Below, piece by piece: positions 48,793 through 57,287 of a DNA stretch of 64,000 nucleotides. Each line of letters begins with the position of its first letter. The stretch's first letter is position 1. This DNA is from an uncultured Dehalococcoidia bacterium (GTDB lineage Bacteria > Chloroflexota > Dehalococcoidia > Lucifugimonadales > UBA3495), in assembly GCA_951812535.1 (NCBI GenBank), contig CATOSK010000007.1, positions 62,001-126,000 on the forward strand, written 5' to 3'. A program made the translations under genes and the position numbers. The notes below the pieces were generated by a model. That model searched no databases, was not told the DNA's origin, and was given only the letters and a program-made list of their open reading frames with translations.

Positions 48793-50076
48793 CTAGATGT
48801 AGTCGGCGTCCTGGTCCATCATGACCAACTGGTCGGTGGTCTCGTTGGACAGGTTGCTGGCCATCTGAGCGCGGAAATCCTCGATCAGGTCGTCGGTGAT
48901 CTCTCCGCCGGCGGCCCGGGCCTTGTCCTTGAACTGCTCGAAGGCCCACTCGTACTCGTTGCCGTGAGGCATGGAGCTGAAGAAGTCGCTCTCGAAGACC
49001 GGAAGCTCGCCGGGGCCGAAGTAGCCCTTGCCCTCGAGCTCGTAGCCCTCGAGGTCATGCGTGCCCTTGCCCAGCACCTGGCCGGTGGCGGCATAGTGGT
49101 CCATCGTCGCCTTCAGGCCATACTTCTGGATGGGGCAAACCTTCATGCAGATGCCGCAGCCAAGATACCTGGCCATGACCGGGCGGCAGCGCTTGAAGTA
49201 GAGCTTGTTCTTCTCAACACCGCGCCACCAGATCTTGTCACGCATGAGAGCGCGGCCGGGGCAGCGGTTCACGCAGACCTGGCACACCTGGCAGAAGGCG
49301 TGGATGCCGTAGTCGACGGGCTTGTCATAGCTGACATTGGCGTCGGTGGTGATGGACACCAAGCGGCAGCGGGAGCCGACGTGGGGGGTCAACAGGTAGC
49401 CACAAGCGCCCTGCTGGCCGACACCGGCGTTGACGTGCAGAGGAATGTACGGACCGACGGCGTCGCCGGAGCCGCTGACCTGCGCGTGATAGCCGAGGGA
49501 GCGGATGTAGTTGCCCAGCTCCAGGGCCGCGGCGCCTTCCGTCCGGTAGGTGCTGGAGTGCACGATCTCGGCGTCGACGCTGGGGATGGTCTGGGTCGGC
49601 TCGAAGTCCTGCTCGAAGGCCAGCGCGATGAAGTGCTCGTAATAATTCGACTGGTTCTTCTTGCTCATGTAGCTGTAGCGGGGGTCGAAGTAGGTGATGC
49701 CGACTTCGACGAAGCCCAGCTCGCGCGCGCGGGTCTTGATAAGCTCGGTCACGTCCTCGCCCGTGGGCTCAGCGGTGGGCTCGAGCTCGGAGCTGGCGCG
49801 GGCGGCCATGATCAGCGGCCGGTTCAGCTTTTCATGCTCCTTGCGGATCTCGCGCATCTCGACGTGCTGGTCGCGAAGGGTGTTGGCCCAGTCGCGGGAG
49901 GCCCGCTCGGTGATGTTCATGCTCTCCAGCGGATACTCGCGGGAGTACCAGTCAACCTCGCGCTGGTTGATGGGAACACCGGGCACCGTGGCCAATTCTT
50001 CCGGGATGGGAATAGACACTTCGGGCTCACCGAAGCGCTTGCCGGGGCGGACAACCTCATGCCCAATCTTAAGCAT
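48793..50076 (-). CDS. reductive-dehalogenase-like protein, copy 3
   Basis: The 427-aa paralogue shares start (MLKIGHEVVRPGKRFGEPEV), core (TQTIPSVDAEIVHSSTYRT) and both Fe-S motifs (FCQVCQVCVNRCPG; CGICMKVCPIQKYG) with copies 1 and 2. Copies 1 and 3 agree in GFVEVGIT, GNYIRSLGY and TPHVGSRCR, so they form the closer pair in the core. It differs at ITYFDPRYSYMSKKNQSNYY, a likely substrate-side region. ATG 50074-50076 has AAGGAGGAGACAG upstream. No Tat signal or membrane anchor partner. Confidence 0.8.
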   Translation of the reverse strand: MLKIGHEVVRPGKRFGEPEVSIPIPEELATVPGVPINQREVDWYSREYPLESMNITERASRDWANTLRDQHVEMREIRKEHEKLNRPLIMAARASSELEPTAEPTGEDVTELIKTRARELGFVEVGITYFDPRYSYMSKKNQSNYYEHFIALAFEQDFEPTQTIPSVDAEIVHSSTYRTEGAAALELGNYIRSLGYHAQVSGSGDAVGPYIPLHVNAGVGQQGACGYLLTPHVGSRCRLVSITTDANVSYDKPVDYGIHAFCQVCQVCVNRCPGRALMRDKIWWRGVEKNKLYFKRCRPVMARYLGCGICMKVCPIQKYGLKATMDHYAATGQVLGKGTHDLEGYELEGKGYFGPGELPVFESDFFSSMPHGNEYEWAFEQFKDKARAAGGEITDDLIEDFRAQMASNLSNETTDQLVMMDQDADYI

Positions 50077-50139
50077 TCTGTCTCCTCCTTTTTAGTTTCT
50101 AGCTTAAGGGCAACGCCTGGATAGCGACGCTTACGGGGT

Positions 50140-50168
50140 ACGATAGACCCCGTGAAAAAAATTGTCAA
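50140..50168 (-). promoter_or_regulatory. promoter of rdhA-like copy 3
   Basis: On the minus strand TTGACA (50163-50168), a 17-base spacer and TATCGT (50140-50145). Together with copies 1 and 2 the consensus is TTGACA-N17-TA[TG][TC]GT-like, departing from TATAAT in the same way each time. Confidence 0.65.
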
Positions 50169-50315
50169 GCAAATTGCTGGACGGAAAATTATTGGGTGGC
50201 AAACGTCAGGGAACGAACTCTTGGTGACGATAAGGTGTGGTTGTGGTAGCTGAAATCGTAACCACAACGCGTGCGCAGAGGGCCCATCGGGGCCCCTCGC
50301 AGCATCCGGAAAAAT

Positions 50316-50357
50316 ATAGGAAGGGGGGAGGTCTGCGCAGACCTCCCCCCTTCCTAT
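50316..50357 (-). terminator. terminator, 42-bp perfect palindrome
   Basis: Arms 50316-50336 and 50337-50357 are perfect complements (21 bp, centre GTCTGC/GCAGAC) with no unpaired loop base. The minus strand continues with ATTTTTCC. It lies 36 bases past the ThDP enzyme stop codon. Confidence 0.8.
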
Positions 50358-50393
50358 CTATTCGTCTCTTATGGGGCCGCGGGTTCAGGTCCC

Positions 50394-52064
50394 CTAACGC
50401 CCCGTCCGCCGGGCGATCATCGCGTCGGCCAGCGGGCTGGCACCCGGCTTGACCACCACGTTGACCAGCGACGGCAGACCGGAGCCAATGGCCCGGGTCA
50501 CTGCCGGAGCCACGTCCTCGGCCTTCTCCACGAACTCGGCGTGACAGCCCAGCGCCTCCACGACCCGGTCGTAGCGGCGGAATTCCAGGTCCGTTCCCAC
50601 CGCCCGGTTGTAGTAGGCCAACTGGAAGGTCTTGTCGATGCCCCAGTTGGAGTCGTTGCCCATCACCGTCGTTATGGGAAGGTTGTGGCGCAGGCAGGTG
50701 TCATACTCCATGGTGTAGAACCCGAAGGAGCCGTCGCCGCACAGGACGATAACCTTGCTGTCCGGGTCCGCCAGCTTGGCCGCCATGCCGTAGGGGATCC
50801 CGGCCCCCAGGTGGCTCAAGGGCCCCAGCCGGATGAAGTGCCCCGGCTTGCGTGCCTTTAGATAGGAACGGCCCCACTGCACGTAGTCGCCCCCGTCCAT
50901 CACTATAAAGGTGTCTTCGTCGATGACGGACTCCAGCTCGGTGAAGACGTCCAGCGGATGCAGCGGCTCGCCCTCCCCAGCATGTCCCCGCAGTTCGTCC
51001 AGCCAGCCGTCCCTTTCCTTCTTAACGTCCGCGACCCACGCATCAATTCGGGACTTGCCCTTCTGCTTCGCCGCGGCGGTCAACTGCTCCGTAATCGCTC
51101 CCAGGTCTCCCAGCAGTCCTACGGAAACGCCCCGGTTCCGCCCGATCTCCGCCTCCGATGGGTCGGCCTGGATCAGTCGAGCATCGGCGTCGAAAATCTG
51201 GCCGTAGCGGTAGCGGTGGTCCAGCCGCTTGCCCAGCAGCAGCACCACGTCCGCCTCGCGGAACTTCCGCGCCGCCCGGTTCAGCGCCCCGTCGGCATAC
51301 CCGAAGCACAGGGGATGCTCGTCGTCGATGAGTCCCCGCGCCTGCTCCACTGTGAAGATGGGAATGCCCGTTGCCTCAACCAGCGCTTCCAGTTGTTCCG
51401 GGTCTACCGAGTAGCGGGCCGGGTTGCCAACGATGATCACCGGACGCTGGGCATTGGCCAGCAGGGATGCCGCTTCCTCTATAAGGCCCGCATCGCCCTG
51501 GGGTCTTCCCATGTTCCGGTATTCCTGGGGCAGGTATGGGGGCAGTTCTTCCTCTGATATGGACTGCTCCTGGATGTCGATGGGCAGGGTCAGGTGGACT
51601 GGTCCCGGCCGTCCCGACATGGCGGTGCGGAAGGCGGTCGCCACGTACTCGGGGATGCGCCGCCGGTCGTGGATCAGCCATGACCCCTTGGTCACCGGAG
51701 CGGCCATGCTGACCTGGTCGATCTCCTGGAAGGTGGTCATTCCTTTTTCCGGCAGCTCCGCTGATCCGGCCACGAAGATGACCGGGCTCTCTGACGTGAA
51801 GATGGCGGGCAGGCCAGAGATCGCGTTGGAGAACCCAGGCCCTCCGGTGAACATCGCCACCGCCGGCCGGCCGGTGATGCGAGCGTAGCCGTCGGCCATA
51901 TGCATCGCCGCCCCCTCGTGCCGGACGTCGATGAACTCGATGCCCTCGTCGGCGGCCGCGTCCACCAGCGGCAGAATCGTGTCCCCCACAATGGTGAACA
52001 CCTTCTGAATGCCCTCCTGCTTCAGGCATCGGATGAAAAGGTGACCCCCGTTCAGGTTGGGCAT
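50394..52064 (-). CDS. thiamine-diphosphate-dependent enzyme (acetolactate synthase / 2-hydroxyacyl-CoA lyase-like)
   Basis: The 556-aa enzyme has the three-domain ThDP layout: PYR domain with the catalytic Glu in VRHEGAAMHMADGYARITGRP, central domain (RPVIIVGNPARYS), and PP domain with LCGDGSFGFYTMEYDTCLRH and a downstream GND in place of the usual GNN metal segment. Candidates are 2-hydroxyacyl-CoA lyase, oxalyl-CoA decarboxylase or a benzaldehyde-lyase-type enzyme; true acetolactate synthase is less likely because no small subunit is near. ATG 52062-52064 has AAAGGAG upstream. It is a single-gene unit. Confidence 0.85.
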   Translation of the reverse strand: MPNLNGGHLFIRCLKQEGIQKVFTIVGDTILPLVDAAADEGIEFIDVRHEGAAMHMADGYARITGRPAVAMFTGGPGFSNAISGLPAIFTSESPVIFVAGSAELPEKGMTTFQEIDQVSMAAPVTKGSWLIHDRRRIPEYVATAFRTAMSGRPGPVHLTLPIDIQEQSISEEELPPYLPQEYRNMGRPQGDAGLIEEAASLLANAQRPVIIVGNPARYSVDPEQLEALVEATGIPIFTVEQARGLIDDEHPLCFGYADGALNRAARKFREADVVLLLGKRLDHRYRYGQIFDADARLIQADPSEAEIGRNRGVSVGLLGDLGAITEQLTAAAKQKGKSRIDAWVADVKKERDGWLDELRGHAGEGEPLHPLDVFTELESVIDEDTFIVMDGGDYVQWGRSYLKARKPGHFIRLGPLSHLGAGIPYGMAAKLADPDSKVIVLCGDGSFGFYTMEYDTCLRHNLPITTVMGNDSNWGIDKTFQLAYYNRAVGTDLEFRRYDRVVEALGCHAEFVEKAEDVAPAVTRAIGSGLPSLVNVVVKPGASPLADAMIARRTGR

Positions 52065-52250
52065 GGTAGCTCCTTTGGGATATCTATAAGTTGGGAGGTC
52101 CGAATTTTCCCGGCCTGTCCCGGCGGCTATCAAGCTTACAGGGCAAAGTTGCAACGGGCAAGGGATCGTACGGAGAACTGCTTGGCTGCCCCGCCCCCAG
52201 CCCGGACCTCCCCTGGCGGGTCCTTCCGATAGGTTTTTTCAGGGGATAGA

Positions 52251-53120
52251 ATGCGGAGTGGTGTACCCCAACCGGATGGCTCTTGGATCGAGCAAATGCA
52301 ACCGCACCTGGAGATAGTGGGGCGTGAAACCGGGACCGGAGCGAGTTCCCGTCCGCCCCTTCTTTTTGTACACGGTATATGCGCCGCAGCGTGGTGCTGG
52401 GAGGAATACTTCCTTGGCTACTTCGCTGATAACGGGTTCGATTCCTACGCCCTCAGTCTCCGCGGCCACGGGGGAAGCGGGGGACAGGGACGCCTCCGCT
52501 GGACCTCCACTTCCGATTACGTCGACGACCTCGTCCGGGCCGCCGCCGGGTTGGCGTCGCCGCCGGTGGTTATCGGCCATTCCTTCGGCAGTCTTGTCGT
52601 GCGGAAATACTTGGAAACTCACCGCCCTCCGGCGGCCGCGCTGTTGGCTCCCACTCCCATGGGAGGGATGATTCGAATCAGCACCCGGTTGTCCTCCCGT
52701 CACCCGTGGCTCTCGCTGCTAATTTGCCTCACCCTGGAACCCGGCCGCCTGCTCTCCACCCCCCGCCGCGCCAGGGACTTTCTGTTCTCTCCCGCTGTTG
52801 ATGAGGAAGTTGCCGGACGCTACGCAGGCCGCCTGGGAAGGGAGTCCTTCCGCGCTTTCACGGGGATGATTTTCAACCGCCCTGACCCTGCACCGGTCCG
52901 GAATGTTCCTATGCTGGTCCTTGGTGGGGAGTTGGACCGGCTGATCCCCCCCTCAGGAATTCCCGGATTGGCTCAGGCCTATGGCGCGGAGTCGCGGGTC
53001 CTGCCGGGGATTGCTCACAACCTGATGCTGGACCCTCGATGGGAAGACGCCGCCGCAGTGTTGCTGGAGTGGCTTGTCCGGGTGTTTGACCCAAGTCAAG
53101 CGTCGTCAGTAGGCTATTGA
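52251..53120 (+). CDS. alpha/beta hydrolase
   Basis: The 289-aa protein has the fold's landmarks: LLFVHGICAAAWCWEEYF (oxyanion loop), SLRGHGGSGG, the nucleophile elbow VIGHSFGSLV, the acid LGGELDRLIPP and the His in GIAHNLML. It probably hydrolyses an ester or similar bond in the cytoplasm. ATG 52251 is preceded by AGGGG; a second ATG 15 codons on would give the shorter form. Divergent from the ThDP gene. Confidence 0.88.
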   Translation: MRSGVPQPDGSWIEQMQPHLEIVGRETGTGASSRPPLLFVHGICAAAWCWEEYFLGYFADNGFDSYALSLRGHGGSGGQGRLRWTSTSDYVDDLVRAAAGLASPPVVIGHSFGSLVVRKYLETHRPPAAALLAPTPMGGMIRISTRLSSRHPWLSLLICLTLEPGRLLSTPRRARDFLFSPAVDEEVAGRYAGRLGRESFRAFTGMIFNRPDPAPVRNVPMLVLGGELDRLIPPSGIPGLAQAYGAESRVLPGIAHNLMLDPRWEDAAAVLLEWLVRVFDPSQASSVGY

Positions 53121-53128
53121 ATAAAGAA

Positions 53129-53158
53129 GCCCCCGCCGCTGCAGCCAGCGGCGGGGGC
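53129..53158. terminator. terminator between convergent genes
   Basis: GCCCCCGCCGCTG (53129-53141) pairs with CAGCGGCGGGGGC (53146-53158). The minus strand continues TTCTTTATT, so it best serves the leucine-type dehydrogenase gene and may also act on the hydrolase transcript. Confidence 0.8.
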
Positions 53159-53188
53159 CAATCCAACCCATAGTCCACCCGGGGAAAC

Positions 53189-54259
53189 TTAGCCGCCCCG
53201 GTAAATCCCCCGCACTTTCCGCACCGAGGCAATGCGATCTTCGGCTATGCGGCCGGCGGCCTCGTCGGTCGTGATCTCTTCCTTGTTCGACACGCCGATC
53301 ACCTCGGTCATGATCTCGTAGATCCGCTCCGTCTTCTCCCTGGCCCGGGTCGGGTTGTATTCCATCCCCAGCTCAGCCTCCACGTTGATGATCCCGCCTG
53401 CATTTATAACGTAATCCGGAGCGTAGAGGATTCCCCGGCGCCGTAACTCGTGCCCGTCGGCGTCGGTCAGGAGCTGATTGTTGGCTCCTCCGGCCACCAC
53501 CTGGCAGCGCAGTCGGGGAATGTTGTCCCCGTTCAACACCCCGCCCAGGGCGTTGGGGGAGAAGATGTCGCATTCCGCATCGTAGATATCATCTATGGGG
53601 ATGACCCGTATGCCCATCCCGGTGGCCTTCTCCACTGCGGCGGGTGAGACGTCGCACGCAACCACCTTCGCGTTTTCCTTTAATAGATGCTTGGCGGTGT
53701 TGTAGGCCACCTTGCCGAACCCCTGCATGGCCACCTTCCGGCCGCTCAGGGAGTCGCTGCCCCAGGCCGCCTTGGCGCATGCCTTCATCCCCATGTACAC
53801 CCCCAAGCCGGTCATGATGGACGTGTCTCCGCTGCCGCCGGAGGAGATCGGTAGTCCTACTACGTGCTTGGTCTCCTGCCGGATGGACTCCAGGTCGGCG
53901 CTGGTGCTGCCCACGTCGGTGGTGGTCAGGTAGCGCCCGCCCAGGGTGTCAACGAACCGGCCGTAGGCCCGCAGCATCGCCTCCGTTTTCTCGGTGCGGG
54001 GGTCGGCGATTATCACTCCCTTGCCGCCGCCCAGGGGAAGGCCGGCTACGGCGGACTTGTAGGTCATGGCCCGCGACAGCCGCAGCGCGTCGGTCAGTGC
54101 CTCCTCCTCCGTGCCGTAGGGCCAGATTCGCGTCCCTCCGCAGGATGGCCCCAGGGTGGTGTCGTGGATCGCGATTATCGCCCGTAGCCCGGACTCCTGG
54201 TCGCAATACATCGCCACCTGCTCGTGTCCGAAACTGCACATTTCTTTCAAGATTTCCAT
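53189..54259 (-). CDS. Leu/Phe/Val/Glu-type amino-acid dehydrogenase
   Basis: The 356-aa enzyme belongs to the leucine/valine dehydrogenase subgroup of the Glu-dehydrogenase superfamily. LGPSCGGTRIWPY, the catalytic Lys region MTYKSAVAGLPLGGGKGVI, DVGSTSADL, the NAD-binding VAMQGFGKVAYNTAKHL and YVINAGGIINVEAEL are all present. It converts a branched amino acid to the 2-oxo acid and ammonia, NAD-dependent. ATG 54257-54259 has AAAGGGGGAAAT upstream; 22 further open codons lack support. Confidence 0.9.
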   Translation of the reverse strand: MEILKEMCSFGHEQVAMYCDQESGLRAIIAIHDTTLGPSCGGTRIWPYGTEEEALTDALRLSRAMTYKSAVAGLPLGGGKGVIIADPRTEKTEAMLRAYGRFVDTLGGRYLTTTDVGSTSADLESIRQETKHVVGLPISSGGSGDTSIMTGLGVYMGMKACAKAAWGSDSLSGRKVAMQGFGKVAYNTAKHLLKENAKVVACDVSPAAVEKATGMGIRVIPIDDIYDAECDIFSPNALGGVLNGDNIPRLRCQVVAGGANNQLLTDADGHELRRRGILYAPDYVINAGGIINVEAELGMEYNPTRAREKTERIYEIMTEVIGVSNKEEITTDEAAGRIAEDRIASVRKVRGIYRGG

Positions 54260-54365
54260 GGGATTTCCCCCTTTCCATTGGTTCCCGCACGGTCGAAGCC
54301 GCCAGATATCGGGCTGCCAGCCCAACCATAGTATTGTGGATAAACATACTAACTATTACTACTCT

Positions 54366-54393
54366 ATTATACTCTCTTTTCCCTGCATGGAAA
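54366..54393 (-). promoter_or_regulatory. promoter of the amino-acid dehydrogenase gene
   Basis: On the minus strand TTTCCA (54388-54393), 16 bases, TATAAT (54366-54371). A very AT-rich leader of about 60 bases follows (54310-54370, with AGTATAATAGAG and TTAGTATG), unlike the rest of the window. Confidence 0.5.
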
Positions 54394-54572
54394 GCGGTTT
54401 TTGATCCATGCGGGGTCGGATTCTTGCAAAACCCACCATGATTCTGGCTGCAATCCATTCCCGTTGCAACCGCAGTGGAAACCGGGGCGGAGCAATCAGT
54501 CCGTGGAGTAGCCGTCCGGAGGCCAACGGGAACAGGTCTGACCGAGCTCCCTAGCCCTGTCAAACCCCAACA

Positions 54573-54603
54573 TTGACCCGCCCCGGCCCTCCGGGGTTAT
54601 AAT
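54573..54603 (+). promoter_or_regulatory. promoter of the gene at 54653
   Basis: TTGACC (54573-54578) and TATAAT (54598-54603) with a long 19-base spacer that contains a CCCGG...CCGGGG stem. A strong ribosome-binding site follows at about 54639. Confidence 0.55.
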
Positions 54604-54652
54604 CCACCCAACGGCCCACAAGGCCGACTCTAAAGTTAGGAGGAACGGAGCT

Positions 54653-55099
54653 ATGACTCAGGAAGCTATGCATGCCCGCATGGGCGGCGATGTGGCCGGC
54701 AGCGAGGAGCTGATCCCCGCGGGAGCCGTAACCTTCGGCTTGATGTACCGCACCGGCGTCGGTGAGAAGAACGACGAAGGCATTTGCATTCATGTCTACG
54801 GCAACGACGTCCCCGGCGACGACAAGGAGCTGCTCCGCCTGGACTGCTTCAAGTACGACCCTCACTACCACTATCGCAACGCCACCATCAAGCAGAACGA
54901 GCGCCTGATGCTCGATTACACCGCCGAGGGCGGTTCTGTGGAGTGGGCCCTGGACAAGATCAGGAACCGCCTCCCCGCCATGCTGCTCCGCTGCGGGGCC
55001 AACGAGACTGCCCGCAACTTCGACCAGCGGGACGTCAACGCCGTTCTCCCCAAGATCTCCGCTTGGGCCGAGAGCAAGACCCGCGAGAGCTACGGCTAG
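54653..55099 (+). CDS. conserved-looking hypothetical protein, 148 aa
   Basis: I do not recognise the family with certainty. The protein contains GAVTFGLMYRTGVGEKNDEG, ICIHVYGNDVPGDDKELLRL, then CFKYDPHYHYRNATIKQNER, rich in His and Tyr, and a helical C-terminus (EWALDKIRNRLPAMLLRCG). No membrane segment or signal. A clear promoter, the strong ribosome-binding site TAGGAGGAACG and a near-perfect terminator suggest a well-expressed single gene. The DPHYHY segment could bind a metal. Confidence 0.7.
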   Translation: MTQEAMHARMGGDVAGSEELIPAGAVTFGLMYRTGVGEKNDEGICIHVYGNDVPGDDKELLRLDCFKYDPHYHYRNATIKQNERLMLDYTAEGGSVEWALDKIRNRLPAMLLRCGANETARNFDQRDVNAVLPKISAWAESKTRESYG

Positions 55100-55156
55100 A
55101 CCCACCCGGGTTGGACCGGTCTGCCGGAATCCAGCCCAGCGACCACGCGCAGGCGA

Positions 55157-55187
55157 GGGCCTCGGAGCGCTCCGAGGCCCCTCATTT
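55157..55187 (+). terminator. terminator, near-perfect palindrome
   Basis: GGGCCTCGGAGC (55157-55168) directly abuts its complement (55169-55180), followed by CTCATTTTG. Confidence 0.8.
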
Positions 55188-55303
55188 TGCCCCGCCCGCC
55201 CCAGGCCGCTCCTTGATGGCGCCCTCGCTAGGAGACACAACGCAGAGCGGACAGGGACGGGAAACAGAGCCGAGCAGCGAGATTATCAAAAGGGAAGTGA
55301 TTT

Positions 55304-55852
55304 ATGCCCCCTAAACAGTACCAGCATCCCCCCAGCCTCATCATCAGCCCGGGATTGCGCTACACCGCCACCATCAAGACCAGCCACGGCGACATGATCA
55401 TCGAGCTGTTCCCCTCCGAAGCTCCCCGCGCCGTCAACAACTTCGTCTTCCTCGCCAAGGACGACTACTACCAGGATGGCTGCTTCCACCGGATCATCAA
55501 GGACTTCATGATCCAGGGCGGCTGTCCCAAGGGGGACGGCACCGGCGGACCCGGCTACCGCTTCCCCGACGAAGAGGTCAAGCGCAGCTACGTCAAGGGG
55601 ACCTTGGCTATGGCCAACGCCGGCCCTAACACCAACGGCAGCCAGTTCTTCATTGTCCACGGTGCCCAGGTCAACCTTCCCCCCAACTACACCATCTTCG
55701 GCCAGATGCTCGCCGGAGAGGAAGTCCTCGATGTCCTTGCCAATGCCCCGGTTCAAGCCGGCTCCGGCGGCGAAAACTCCCGCCCCGCCGAGCGCCTGGA
55801 AATCAAGAACATCGAGATAACCGAGCAACCTCTCCCCGCCGGTAGCAGCTAG
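55304..55852 (+). CDS. cyclophilin-type peptidyl-prolyl isomerase
   Basis: The 182-aa enzyme isomerises proline peptide bonds. Typical cyclophilin motifs: HGDMIIELFPSEAPRAVNNFVFLA, the catalytic FHRIIKDFMIQGG, GPNTNGSQFFI and LPPNYTIFGQMLAGEEV. No signal peptide, so it is cytoplasmic. AAAAGGGAAGTG precedes ATG 55304 and a strong terminator follows. Confidence 0.95.
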   Translation: MPPKQYQHPPSLIISPGLRYTATIKTSHGDMIIELFPSEAPRAVNNFVFLAKDDYYQDGCFHRIIKDFMIQGGCPKGDGTGGPGYRFPDEEVKRSYVKGTLAMANAGPNTNGSQFFIVHGAQVNLPPNYTIFGQMLAGEEVLDVLANAPVQAGSGGENSRPAERLEIKNIEITEQPLPAGSS

Positions 55853-55888
55853 GCGGATAGGTTTAACGCCCGGTACCTGCTTCGACGC

Positions 55889-55936
55889 AAATCCGGGGTG
55901 AACGCGCCTTCAGGCCGTCCACCCCGGATTTCTTTT
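55889..55936 (+). terminator. terminator of the cyclophilin gene
   Basis: AAATCCGGGGTG (55889-55900) pairs with CACCCCGGATTT (55920-55931), followed by CTTTTC. Confidence 0.85.
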
Positions 55937-55964
55937 CGGATAGAAATTGGGAAAGAAGAAGCAG

Positions 55965-56195
55965 CTACTTGGTGAAGAAAACGGCGATGATGGCCGCCAT
56001 CAACGTGACCCAACTCCCCACGGTGAGAATGAGTTGGGTGTTGAAACGGGCGCCAAACTTCGCTTCCATGGCATCCATACGAGCGCTGAAATTAGCCTCC
56101 ACAGAGTCCATTCGGCTGCTGGGGTCGGCGAGCCGGGCGTCCACCTGCTCGTAGGCGCCTTCCAGCCGGCTAATCCTTTTTTCGTCGATTGCCAT
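55965..56195 (-). CDS. small coiled-coil protein with C-terminal membrane helix, 76 aa
   Basis: MAIDEKRISRLEGAYEQVDA starts a coiled coil with repeated RMDxxEAxFxAR units (SRMDSVEANFSARMDAMEAK), followed by one membrane helix (LILTVGSWVTLMAAIIAVFF). It has the same plan as the gene at 41997-42206 (SRLEx2YE... then a tail anchor) and is probably a distant relative. Function unknown. Confidence 0.65.
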   Translation of the reverse strand: MAIDEKRISRLEGAYEQVDARLADPSSRMDSVEANFSARMDAMEAKFGARFNTQLILTVGSWVTLMAAIIAVFFTK

Positions 56196-56291
56196 GAATG
56201 GTGCTCCGTGGATGGGGATTACCGCAACGCGGATTATACATTGCTATCACAACCTTTCCACTTTGCAACAATGACCACTCCTACCTAATGT

Positions 56292-57134
56292 TCACCCCCG
56301 CGCCGTCTCCAGCCATAGCTGGTAGACGCGGCGCTTGGACAACCCGTGCGCTTCGGCCACCGCCGCCACCGCGTCCCTGGCCTTCTCCCCCGACCCCCGC
56401 AGCCGCGTCAGTTCCTGGGAAATGGCCGCTTCGGAAATTTCGAGGTCCTCCCCAGAAGCGCCTTCTCCTGCCGTATTCCCTCCTTCGATCACTAGGACAA
56501 ACTCACCCCTGGGTGAGGAAAAATGTTCCCCCGCTTCCCCCAGCGTGCCCCGGAAAACCTCCTCGTGCAGCTTGGTCAACTCCCGCCCTACTGCGACCCG
56601 CCTGTTACCCATCGTATCCTTGAGATCTCCCAGCGCAGCCGCCAGCCGGTGGGGAGCCTCAAACAGCACCACCGTCTCCGAGGCAGCCGCCGCCCGTTGC
56701 AGACACTCCCTCCGCTCCTTTCCCCGCCGCGGCAGAAACCCCATGAAAAGGAAGGAGTCTCCCCCCAGTCCGGAAAGGGACACCCCCGCAGTGACCGCCG
56801 ATACCCCGGGGATAACCTCCACCCTGTACCCGGCGGCTGCTACCTCGGCGACCACGTCGCTCCCCGGATCACTTACCCCAGGCATGCCCGCGTCCGTCGC
56901 CATCGCTACATCCCCGGACTCCAACGCTTGGAGCAACGCTGGCAGTCTCTCCCGCCAGTTGTGCTGGTTGCAGCTGATCATGGGAGTACGCAGGCCCAGG
57001 TGGCCGAGCAGCTTGCGGGTCACCCTGGTATCCTCAGCAGCGATCAGGTCCACTTCTCCCAGGATACGGCTTGCCCGCAGCGTCAGGTCTTCCAGGTTTC
57101 CGATCGGTGTCCCCACCACGTAAAGCGTTCCCAT
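56292..57134 (-). CDS. rsmI: 16S rRNA 2'-O-methyltransferase RsmI
   Basis: The 280-aa SAM-dependent enzyme methylates the 2'-OH of C1402 in 16S rRNA. Signatures: MGTLYVVGTPIGNLEDLTLRA, LIAAEDTRVTRKLL, the GDVAMATDAGMPGVSDPG loop, VIPGVSA and FLPRRGKER. ATG 57132-57134 is chosen because TATAAT ends six bases upstream of it, which implies a leaderless transcript; no ribosome-binding site is present. It is divergent from the sppA-like gene. Confidence 0.95.
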   Translation of the reverse strand: MGTLYVVGTPIGNLEDLTLRASRILGEVDLIAAEDTRVTRKLLGHLGLRTPMISCNQHNWRERLPALLQALESGDVAMATDAGMPGVSDPGSDVVAEVAAAGYRVEVIPGVSAVTAGVSLSGLGGDSFLFMGFLPRRGKERRECLQRAAAASETVVLFEAPHRLAAALGDLKDTMGNRRVAVGRELTKLHEEVFRGTLGEAGEHFSSPRGEFVLVIEGGNTAGEGASGEDLEISEAAISQELTRLRGSGEKARDAVAAVAEAHGLSKRRVYQLWLETARG

Positions 57135-57140
57135 GCCCGA

Positions 57141-57146
57141 ATTATA
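57141..57146 (-). promoter_or_regulatory. -10 box of rsmI with leaderless spacing
   Basis: TATAAT on the minus strand, then six bases (TCGGGC) and the ATG of rsmI. No clear -35 box. Confidence 0.6.
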
Positions 57147-57287
57147 CCCGCCGGCGGGCAATCCTCATCCCTCCCTCGGAACATGTCCCTGCCCCTGCAC
57201 CGGGGAATACGGTACAATAGCTGTCACCCCTTTCGGGCCCGGCGCCCACACCGGCGGGTTCCCCGGGCAGGCCCAGGAGCGCTCCAG

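Noticed and set aside
50394..52064. Call as acetolactate synthase large subunit (ilvB)
   Set aside because: No regulatory subunit or other branched-chain biosynthesis gene is nearby, and the metal segment differs, so only the broader ThDP family is supported.
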